A stretch of DNA of 64,000 nt from VRUE01 sp963816785 (GTDB lineage: Bacteria; Actinomycetota; Thermoleophilia; Solirubrobacterales; 70-9). The translations under genes and the position numbers were made by a program. Every line of letters begins with the position of its first letter. Position 1 is the first letter of the stretch. Location: the NCBI GenBank assembly GCA_963816785.1, contig CAWFLL010000002.1, positions 1 to 64,000 of the forward strand, read 5' to 3'. Below are positions 57,228 through 64,000 of the stretch, piece after piece. The notes under the pieces were generated by a model. The model was not told the DNA's origin, did not search any database, and worked only from the letters and a program-made list of their open reading frames with translations.

Positions 57228-58812
57228 TTGAGCGAGAACGACCACAAGCTTCCGGGGACCGCGCCGCTGGGTGAGCTGACCGAGCAGCTGCACGAGCGGC
57301 GCGAGAAGGCGCAGCTCGGCGGCGGCGAGGAGAAGATCGCCAAACAGCACGAACGCGGCAAGCTGACCGCGCGGGAGCGGATCGACCTGCTGGTCGACGC
57401 GGGGACCTTCGTCGAGCTGGGGATCCACGGCCGCCCCCACTTCGCCCAGCGGGCGATGGACGGCAAGGAGGCGCCCGCCGACGGCGTCATCACCGGCTGG
57501 GGCGACGTCGACGGACGGGTCTGCTGCATCGCCGCCTACGACTTCACCGTGATGGCCGGATCGATGGGGATGACCGGCGAGCTGAAGGTGACCCGGCTCC
57601 GCGAGATGGCCCTGCAGAAGCGGATGCCCTTCATCTGGCTGCTCGACTCGGCCGGGGCGCGGATCCAGGAGGCGGCGGGGTCGCTCTTCGCCGGCTCCGG
57701 CCACCTCTTCCGCGAGGAGGTCGAAATGTCGGGGGTGATCCCGATGGTGGCGGCGATGATGGGCCCCTGCGCGGCGGGCACCGCCTACATCCCGGCCCTC
57801 TCCGACTTCGTCCCGATGGTCTCCGGCCAGGGGGCGATGGCGCTGGCCGGGCCGCACCTGACCAAGGCGGTGACGGGCGAGGACATCACGATGGAGGAGC
57901 TCGGCGGCGCCAAGGTGCACTGCCGCAAATCGGGGGTCGGGGACCTCGAGGTGAAGGACGACCCCGAGTGCATCGACGCCGTCAAGCGCTACCTCTCCTA
58001 CTTCCCACCCAACTGCGAGCAGAAGCCGCCCCTCGTCGAGACCTCGGACCCCGACGACCGGCGCTCGGAGAAGCTGCTGGAGATCGTCCCCGAGTCCTCG
58101 CGCCAGCCCTACGACATGTACGAGGTGATCGCCGAGATCGTCGACGACGGCGAGTGGTTCGACATCAAGCCGAAGTTCGCGAAGAACCTGATCACCTGCT
58201 TCGCCCGCTTCGGCGGCCAGCCGGTCGGGATCGTCGCCAACCAGCCCAAGCAGCTGGCCGGGATCCTCGACAACGACTCCGCCGACAAGGCGGCGCGCTT
58301 CATCAACCTCTGCGACGCCTTCAACATCCCGCTCGTCTTCCTCCAGGACGTGCCCGGCTTCATGGTCGGCTCGAAGGTCGAGCACGCCGGGATCATCCGC
58401 CACGGGGCGAAGATGCTCTACGCGGTCAGCCGCGCCACGGTGCCGAAGGTGACGGTGATCGTCCGCAAGGCCTACGGCGCCGGCTACTACGTGATGTGCG
58501 GCAAGGCCTACGAGCCCGACCTGATCGTCGCCTGGCCGGGGGCCGAGATCTCGGTGATGGGGCGCCGAGGGCGCGGTCAACATCATCGGCCGCTCGGCGA
58601 TCGAGGCATCGGAGGACCCGGAGGGGACCCGCGAGGCGATGCTGGACGCGGTCCGCCAGCAGATCGACCCCTACATCGCCGCCGGCAACGCGGTCATCGA
58701 CGACATCATCGACCCGCGGGAGACGAGGCCGACGATCGTGAAGGCGCTGAGGATGGCGAGGACCAAACACGTCGAGAAGCCGGCCAAACGCCATGGGGTG
58801 ATGCCGGTATGA
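57228..58812 (+). CDS. acyl-CoA carboxylase carboxyltransferase (beta) subunit, frameshifted
   Basis: About 527-aa carboxyltransferase of the PccB/MccB/glutaconyl type, moving CO2 from carboxybiotin to an acyl-CoA. ERGKLTARERIDLLVDAGTF, LLDSAGARIQEAAGSLFAGS, LQDVPGFMVGSKVEHAGIIR and AYGAGYYVMCGKAY are diagnostic. TTG start at 57228 behind AAGGAGAGG. One extra base near 58563 breaks the frame before AEGAVNIIGRSAIEA. No alpha subunit is nearby; a stand-alone biotinyl protein is at 36572. Its stop overlaps the BKACE start (ATGA). Confidence 0.92.
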
Positions 58813-59702
58813 GTCGATTTGAGGATCCGGTCGTCATCTCATGCTCGATCAGCGGGGTGATCGCCAACCGCGACCAGTGCCCGGCGATCCCCTACACGCC
58901 GCAGGAGTACGCCGCCGAGGCGCGGCGGGCGGTCGACGAAGGCGCCTCGCAGATCCACATCCACGCCCGCAAACCGGATGGCACGCCCTCCTATGAGGTC
59001 GAGGACTTCAGGGCGATCACCGACGCGATCCTGGCCGAGGTCGGCGACGTGATCATCAACTACTCGACCGGCGCGATCGGGATCCCGATCGAGAAGCGGA
59101 TCGAGTACCTGCGGGAGCTGAAGCCGGACGTCGCGGCGCTCAACATGAGCTCGATGAACTACGCCAAGTACTCGAAGCGGCGCAAGGACTTCGTCTTCAA
59201 GGCGGTGTTCGAGAACAGCTTCGACACGATCATCGAGTTCCTCACCGCGATGCGCGAGCTCGGGATCAAGCCCGAGCACGAGTGCTTCGACGCCGGTCAC
59301 GTCGCCAACCTCGACCCGCTGATCGACATGGGCCTGCTCGAGCCGCCGCTGCAGATCTCGCTCGTGATGGGGGTCAACGGCGGCATCAGGCCGAACGCCC
59401 GCAACGTCGCCTTCATGTCCGAGCAGATCCCCGGCGGGGCGGACGGCCAGAACCAGTGGCAGGTGATCGGGATCTCGCGCGACCAGTGGAAGCTGCTCGG
59501 CGCCTCCCTCGTCCTCGGCGGCAACGTCCGGGCCGGGGTCGAGGACAACCTCTACCTGCCGAACGGCGAGATGACCAGGTCGAACGGCGAGCTGATCGCC
59601 AAGGCGCGGCAGATGGCGGAGGACGTCGGCCGCCGCGCCGCCACCGTGGCCGAGGCTCGCGAGCTGTTGGGGGTGCCCCGTCGTGAGCGGGCTCCCGCTT
59701 AG
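58809..59702 (+). CDS. beta-keto acid cleavage enzyme (BKACE, DUF849)
   Basis: 297-aa TIM-barrel zinc enzyme of the BKACE family, which splits a beta-keto acid with acetyl-CoA to give acetoacetate and a new acyl-CoA (Kce acts on 3-keto-5-aminohexanoate). The zinc His pair is H50 and H52 (QIHIHARK); INYSTGAIG, ECFDAGHVANLDPLIDMG and VMGVNGGIRPNARN are further conserved parts. Substrate is set by variable residues I cannot assign. Translationally coupled to the carboxyltransferase, overlapping the racemase gene by 20 bp. Confidence 0.92.
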   Translation: MSRFEDPVVISCSISGVIANRDQCPAIPYTPQEYAAEARRAVDEGASQIHIHARKPDGTPSYEVEDFRAITDAILAEVGDVIINYSTGAIGIPIEKRIEYLRELKPDVAALNMSSMNYAKYSKRRKDFVFKAVFENSFDTIIEFLTAMRELGIKPEHECFDAGHVANLDPLIDMGLLEPPLQISLVMGVNGGIRPNARNVAFMSEQIPGGADGQNQWQVIGISRDQWKLLGASLVLGGNVRAGVEDNLYLPNGEMTRSNGELIAKARQMAEDVGRRAATVAEARELLGVPRRERAPA

Positions 59703-60951
59703 CGACGTCAGGGTCCTCGACCTGACCCGCCTCCTTCCCGGAGGCTTCTGTTCGCTGCTGCTCGCCGACCTCGGCGCCGAGGTGCTGAAGGTCGAGGACA
59801 CGGGGATGGGCGACTACGTCCGCTGGGCCCCTCCCTACTACGGGGGCGAGGAGCACCAGGAACTCGGCACCCGCTCGGCGCTCTACCTTTCGCTCAACCG
59901 CGGCAAGCGCTCCGTCAGGCTCGACCTCAAGTCCGAGCAGGGCCGGGAGGCCCTGCTGCGGTTGGTGGCGCGATATGACGTCGTCCTCGACGGCTTCCGG
60001 CCCGGCGTCCTCGACCGGCTCGGGGTCGGGTACGGGCGGATGAGGGAGGCGAACCCGGCGATCGTCTTCTGCGCGATCACCGGCTACGGCCAGGACGGCC
60101 CCTACACCGAGCGCGCCGGCCACGACATGAACTACCTCGGCCTGGTCGGCCTGCTCGGCCTGACCGGGGCCAGGGGCGGCCCGCCGGTGCAGTCGGCGGG
60201 GCAGATCGCCGACATCGGCGGTGGCGCGCTGATGGCCGCCTTCGGGGTGATGGCGGCACTCCACGAGAGCCGCCGCTCGGGCGAGGGCCAGATGGTCGAC
60301 GTCTCGATGGCCGACGGCGCCCTCTCCTGGCTGGCGATGGTCGCCGGCCGCTACTTCTGCGACGGCGAGGTCCCGCGGCGCGGCGAGCAGCAGCTCGCCG
60401 GCGGCCTGATCTGCTACCTGCCCTACGAGGCGAAGGACGGCTGGGTCACCTGCGGCGCGCTCGAGCCGAAGTTCTGGTCGGCCCTCTGCATCGGGGTCGA
60501 GCGGCCGGACCTGATCGAGGCCCAGTTCGACGCTCCCGGCTCCGACGCCTGGCGCGAGATGGCCGAGGTCTTCCGCGCGCGCACCCGCGAGGAGTGGCGA
60601 GCCTTCAACGACGAGCACGACTGCTGCGTGGAGCCGGTCCTCGACATCGACGAGGCGCTCGACTCGGAGCTGGTCCGCGCCCGCGAGATGGTGATCGAGA
60701 TGGAGCAGCCCGAGCTCGGGACGATCCGCCAGCTCGGCGTCCCGGTGAAGATGGGCCGCACCCCCGGCGACCCGACCCGGCCCGCGCCGGCGTTCGGCGA
60801 GCACACCCGCGAGGTCCTCGCGGAGGCGGACTACTCGGAGGAGGAGATCGCGGCGATGATGGAATCGGGCGCCGCGCGCCGGCCCAAGCGCGGACGTCCG
60901 AGAGCCACCTTCCGCGTCATGAGCGCGGAGCGCGGAGTCAGTCGTTGCTGA
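59683..60951 (+). CDS. alpha-methylacyl-CoA racemase (CoA-transferase III fold)
   Basis: 422-aa family III CoA-transferase-fold protein. His147 (RAGHDMNYLGL), Asp177 (AGQIADIGGGAL) and Glu261 (CGALEPKFWSA) match His126, Asp156 and Glu241 of alpha-methylacyl-CoA racemases with the same spacing, which favours racemase over true CoA transferase. Racemases interconvert 2R and 2S methyl-branched acyl-CoAs before beta-oxidation. GTG start at 59683 within the end of BKACE. The C-terminal VMSAERGVSRC tail is encoded by a short dispersed repeat. Confidence 0.88.
   Translation: MSGLPLSDVRVLDLTRLLPGGFCSLLLADLGAEVLKVEDTGMGDYVRWAPPYYGGEEHQELGTRSALYLSLNRGKRSVRLDLKSEQGREALLRLVARYDVVLDGFRPGVLDRLGVGYGRMREANPAIVFCAITGYGQDGPYTERAGHDMNYLGLVGLLGLTGARGGPPVQSAGQIADIGGGALMAAFGVMAALHESRRSGEGQMVDVSMADGALSWLAMVAGRYFCDGEVPRRGEQQLAGGLICYLPYEAKDGWVTCGALEPKFWSALCIGVERPDLIEAQFDAPGSDAWREMAEVFRARTREEWRAFNDEHDCCVEPVLDIDEALDSELVRAREMVIEMEQPELGTIRQLGVPVKMGRTPGDPTRPAPAFGEHTREVLAEADYSEEEIAAMMESGAARRPKRGRPRATFRVMSAERGVSRC
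60919..60932 (+). repeat. short dispersed repeat, copy E
   Basis: ATGAGCGCGGAGCG, the first 14 bases of the glpK-leader repeat, lies in the last codons of the racemase gene and 26 bp before the MerR start. It reads MSAER in the racemase frame. As at glpK, it sits at a gene junction. Confidence 0.45.
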
Positions 60952-61625
60952 GGATCGGGGAGCTCGCCGAGGCCTCGGGGGTTCCGGTGCCGACGATCAA
61001 GCACTACCTGCGCGAGGGGCTGCTGCCCGAGCCGGTCAAGACGAGCCGCAACATGGCCTACTACCCGGCGGAGTTCGTCGACCGAATCAGGCTGATCAAG
61101 CAGCTGCAGGAGGAGCGCTTCATGCCGCTGAAGGCGATCAAGTCGGTTCTCGACGAGGACCCCGAGCGGGCCCGCGCCCTGGTCGAGCTCGAGGACCGCA
61201 TCCTCGACCGCGCGCTCGCCGGCGAGCGCGCCCGGACCAGCGCCGTCGAGGCGCGTGAGCGCTACGGGGTCCCCAAGGAAGTGCTCGACCGGCTCGAGGA
61301 GCTCGAGGTGCTGAGCCCGAACAGCCGCGGGTACTCGCCGTCGGACATCCGGATCATCGAGGCGATCAGCCGCTTCCGTGCGGGGGGCTACGACGAGGAG
61401 ATCGGGTTCACCGTCTACGACACCCTCCGCTACAAGCGGGCGATCGAGGAGCTGGTCCGCGAAGAGATCGAGGTGGTGATGGACCGCCTTGCGGGCGAGA
61501 TGCCGCCGGAGCGCGTCGTCGCGATGCTCGAGGCCGGCTCAACGCCCCTGCACGACCTGATCGCGGCCCTCCACACGAAGTCGATGGTCGCGGAGCTGGA
61601 GCGCCACCGCGCCAATCGGCCATAA
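60945..61625 (+). CDS. MerR family regulator with two DNA-binding-like domains
   Basis: 226 aa. TTG start at 60945 overlaps the racemase stop. The N-terminal MerR HTH reads LRIGELAEASGVPVPTIKHY then LREGLLPEPVKTSRNMAYY. A second wing-helix-like segment follows at about residues 105-150 (YGVPKEVLDRLEELEVLSPN, RGYSPSDIRIIEAISRFR). The C terminus is helical. It is the last gene of the carboxyltransferase-BKACE-racemase operon and probably controls it in response to an acyl-CoA or acid. Confidence 0.87.
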   Translation: MLRIGELAEASGVPVPTIKHYLREGLLPEPVKTSRNMAYYPAEFVDRIRLIKQLQEERFMPLKAIKSVLDEDPERARALVELEDRILDRALAGERARTSAVEARERYGVPKEVLDRLEELEVLSPNSRGYSPSDIRIIEAISRFRAGGYDEEIGFTVYDTLRYKRAIEELVREEIEVVMDRLAGEMPPERVVAMLEAGSTPLHDLIAALHTKSMVAELERHRANRP

Positions 61626-61635
61626 TCATCGCCCG

Positions 61636-61959
61636 ATGGACCCTGCGGTCGAGACCAGGCCGGAGTCTCAGTCGGTGGCGCTCATCCTCGCGTCGATCGG
61701 CATCACCCTCTGCTCGGGGCTTGCCCTGGCGCTCGTTGCGGTTTCTGATGGCCGTCGGAGGATCTCAGCCGCTCGAGGGAACCCTCGGCTGGATCGTGAT
61801 CCTGATCCCGCTCCAGGCGCAATCGTCGGCTCGGCCGTCAGCCTGGCCACCGGGCGGTGGTGGCCGTTCTTCGTCGGCCTGGTGCTCACCTGCCTGCCGA
61901 CCGTGCTCGCGATCGCCCTCGCCGAACCCGTCCCGGGCTTCGAAGCGGGGATGGACTAG
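61636..61959 (+). CDS. small membrane protein, frameshifted
   Basis: About 107 aa with three hydrophobic segments: ALILASIGITLCSGLALALVAV, LEGTLGWIVILIPLQA (read in a second frame) and WWPFFVGLVLTCLPTVLAIALA. A base is missing near 61745 and an extra one lies near 61820. No family recognised. It follows the MerR gene by 10 bp and overlaps the epimerase gene convergently by 4 bp. Confidence 0.65.
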   Translation: MDPAVETRPESQSVALILASIGITLCSGLALALVAVSDGRRRISAARGNPRLDRDPDPAPGAIVGSAVSLATGRWWPFFVGLVLTCLPTVLAIALAEPVPGFEAGMD

Positions 61960-62936
61960 GCAGACGCGGCGCGCAACCCGGCCAGGCCCTGTTCGTGGGA
62001 GACGACCGGCTCATAGCCGAGCTCGCGGCGCGCCTTCGAGATGTCGATCGTGCACTCCTGGGTCAGGATCCAGGAGCGAAAGTTCGTCATCGGCGGGGCG
62101 CCGCCCAGGGGTAGGAACTTCCAGGCCGCCTCGGAGATCCGCGCCAGGGGGGTCGCGGTCCAGGCGGGCAGGCTGCGGTCGGGCGGCTCGACTCCCTGGG
62201 TCTCGAGCAGGGCGGTGACGAACTCGCGGAAGACGACCGGCTGCCCGTCGGTGACGAAGTAGGCCTCGCCCGGTCGCCCCTTCTCCGCGGCCAGCAGCAG
62301 GCCCTCGACGACGTTGTCGACGTGGGCCGTGTCGGTGACGTTGCGGCCGCCGCCGACCCATGCCCATTTGCCCGCTTCGACCGTTCTGACCATCTCCGGC
62401 AGGAGCGTCGTGTCACCCTCGCCCCAGACGAAGCGAGGCCGCAGGGTCACCGCCTCGAAGCCCTCGCGGTTGGCGCGGCGCACGGCAAGCTCCGCCCGCG
62501 CCTTCGTCGCCGGGTACGGGGCCCGGGAGTCCGGCCGCAGCGGAGCTTCCTCGTCGACGGTGACGAGCGGTTGGCCGGCCATCAGGGCCGCCTCGGTGCC
62601 GCAGTGGATGAAACGGCGCACGCCGGCGGCGGCGCACGCAGCGAGGGTGTTCTCGGTGCCCTCGACGTTGCCCCGCTCGAACTCCCCCCAGGTCCCCCAA
62701 TCGCCGAGATGGGCGGCGAGGTGGAAGGCGATCTCGGCCCCGGTGGCCCCCGCCTCGAGTGAGTCGCGGTCGGAGAGGTCTCCGCGGACGGGCTCGGCCC
62801 CACGATCGGCGACCAGGTTCGCCGAGGCGTCGGAGCGGGCCAGGGCCCGCACGGCCACCCCTTCGCGCACGAGGCGCTCGATGAGGCGGCCGCCGATGAA
62901 GCCCGATCCGCCTGTCACGAATGCCGTCTTGGTCAC
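61956..62936 (-). CDS. NAD-dependent epimerase/dehydratase (3-beta-HSD-like)
   Basis: 326-aa extended SDR. The cofactor motif is FVTGGSGFIGGRLIERLV at the N terminus; catalytic YPATKARAELAVRRA gives YxxxK; the middle has VTLRPRFVWGEGDTTLLPEM and TDTAHVDNVVEGLLLAAEKG. It resembles 3-beta-hydroxysteroid dehydrogenase/isomerase-like or sterol-type dehydrogenases. Substrate not assignable. Frame intact. Confidence 0.9.
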   Translation of the reverse strand: MTKTAFVTGGSGFIGGRLIERLVREGVAVRALARSDASANLVADRGAEPVRGDLSDRDSLEAGATGAEIAFHLAAHLGDWGTWGEFERGNVEGTENTLAACAAAGVRRFIHCGTEAALMAGQPLVTVDEEAPLRPDSRAPYPATKARAELAVRRANREGFEAVTLRPRFVWGEGDTTLLPEMVRTVEAGKWAWVGGGRNVTDTAHVDNVVEGLLLAAEKGRPGEAYFVTDGQPVVFREFVTALLETQGVEPPDRSLPAWTATPLARISEAAWKFLPLGGAPPMTNFRSWILTQECTIDISKARRELGYEPVVSHEQGLAGLRAASA

Positions 62937-63065
62937 GCAGGCCCGATGTTAGAGGGGTCGGTCAGATGTCCAATTCGCTTGGGCAGGGCCTCCGGTGCTT
63001 GATACGCCTGTGATGGCAGTTGAGTCCATTCGGCAGGTGTGCGACGCGACTCGGAGGTGGGCGTT

Positions 63066-64000
63066 ATGAACTTGACCATCAAGCGGCGGCGGATCTCCGT
63101 GGCCCTGGTGGGGCTGATGGCCGCCGTGGCGGTCATGATCCTGGGCGCCGGCCCCGGCCTTGCCCAGGCCGACGCGGGGCACGCATCCGCCAAGAAGTCG
63201 AAAAAAGGCCCACGGGGCAAACGCGGCCCGAAAGGGCCCAAAGGCGCTCAGGGCCCTCCCGGGCCCCAGGGTCCGGTTGGGGCGCCCGGCCCGAAGGGCG
63301 ACCCGGGCCCACCCGGCGCTGACGGTCCCCAGGGCCCGACCGGGCCAACTGGCCCGAGCGGCGCGAGGGGAGCCACCGGCACAACGGGCGCGACAGGTGC
63401 CACGGGCGCGACCGGGGCTTCAGGTGCCGCCGGGGCGACCGGGGCTTCAGGTGCCGCCGGGGCGACCGGGGCTTCAGGTGCCGCCGGGGCGACCGGGCCG
63501 ACGGGACCCACCGGGCCGACTGGGCCCGCCGGCGGCCCGACGGGCGACACGGGACCGACCGGCCCGACCGGTGATACGGGCCCGACCGGTGACACCGGTC
63601 CCGCCGGGGACACCGGCCCGACAGGCGATACCGGTGCAACCGGCGACACCGGCCCCCAGGGGCCGACTGGCCCGACAGGCGACACCGGGGCGACCGGGGA
63701 TACCGGCGCCACCGGCGACACCGGCCCGCAGGGACCGACTGGGGACACCGGTGCGACCGGCGACACCGGTGCGACCGGCGACACCGGCCCGCAGGCGCAC
63801 CGGCGACCGGCGACACCGGGACGACCGGCGACACCGGCCCGACGGGTGCGACCGGCCCGGCCGGCAGCGAAGTGGTGACGGGCACCGCCAGCCTCGGCAC
63901 CTCGACTGCGGACTGCTCCGGGGGCAGCGTCCTCCTGGGTGGTGGGTTCGAGCTCGTCGGAGTGGGCGCAAATCCCCCCTCTGCAACGGACGACGTCCTC
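63066..64000 (+). CDS. collagen-like secreted protein, partial, frameshifted
   Basis: At least 310 aa, cut by the window end. Signal peptide (ISVALVGLMAAVAVMILGAG), basic linker (KKSKKGPRGKRGPKGPKG), then about 65 Gly-X-Y triplets rich in GAT, GPT, GDT and GPQ, and a C-terminal domain beginning SEVVTGTASLGTSTADCSGG. A frame change near 63797 interrupts the triplets. GGAGGTGGGCG precedes ATG 63066. Similar to bacterial collagen-like surface proteins; the triple helix would present the C-terminal domain. Confidence 0.87.
63414..63494 (+). repeat. three perfect 27-bp tandem repeats in the collagen-like gene
   Basis: A 27-bp unit (starting GGGGCTTCAGGTGCCGCCGG) occurs three times without mismatch at 63414-63440, 63441-63467 and 63468-63494. 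Each encodes the nine residues of GASGAAGAT. Because the unit is a multiple of nine bases, copy number change would keep the Gly-X-Y register. Confidence 0.9.

Noticed and set aside
63414..63494. Regular repeats suggesting a CRISPR array
   Set aside because: Units are contiguous with no spacers and encode Gly-X-Y triplets in frame.

Overview
The window is GC-rich bacterial chromosome with short intergenic gaps. Gene content and order (rpmJ-rpsM-rpsK-rpsD-rpoA-rplQ-truA, an F420-type nitroreductase, partner-switching stress regulation, many acyl-CoA enzymes, apparent leaderless promoters) point to Actinomycetota, most likely a Thermoleophilia/Solirubrobacterales relative; the class is an inference. 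No rRNA gene, CRISPR array, transposase, integrase or phage gene was seen. One tRNA (Pro, CGG) is present.

Layout. 1-5262: O-methyltransferase, the alpha ribosomal-protein operon with rpoA, then truA and surE. 5270-13307: NAD ligase, PBP4-type carboxypeptidase, patatin lipase, acyl-CoA synthetase, a small unknown protein, DsbA-like and GrpB proteins, tRNA-Pro. 13396-15948: secreted glycosidase, ferritin-like protein, YihY membrane protein. 16037-20808: a stress-signalling block (membrane GAF-PP2C phosphatase, NTF2-like protein, STAS protein, anti-sigma kinase, SigB/SigF-like sigma factor, superoxide dismutase) with three GTTT/GTTG-N16-GGGTA promoter matches. 20831-27432: GMC oxidoreductase, rubredoxin, LemA, glycosyltransferase, hexapeptide acyltransferase, Nudix and unknown proteins. 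27444-36784: biotin synthesis (bioB-bioF-bioD, with bioA separated by a MarR/MFS pair), a GH3 glycosidase and a coupled biotinyl-protein/enoyl-CoA hydratase/DNA glycosylase operon. 36805-50000: mixed metabolism including an amidase/TetR pair with a perfect 16-bp palindromic operator, glpK, PlsC, MBL hydrolase, two SDRs and secreted RTX-like protein. 51171-61625: acyl-CoA catabolism (two acyl-CoA dehydrogenases, enoyl-CoA hydratase, carboxyltransferase, BKACE, alpha-methylacyl-CoA racemase, MerR regulator) plus a receiver-flavoprotein fusion. 63066-end: a collagen-like secreted protein cut by the window edge.

Two features cut across the window. First, about 20 genes are broken by single-base indels, most of them an extra G after C or an extra C before G, usually at a codon boundary; the protein families are otherwise intact, so these are most likely consensus errors, and I annotate such genes as CDS spanning all frames. 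Second, a 90-bp repeat supplies the same first 14 codons to two unrelated genes (ligA and a GMC oxidoreductase), and a shorter related repeat lies at three other gene borders.
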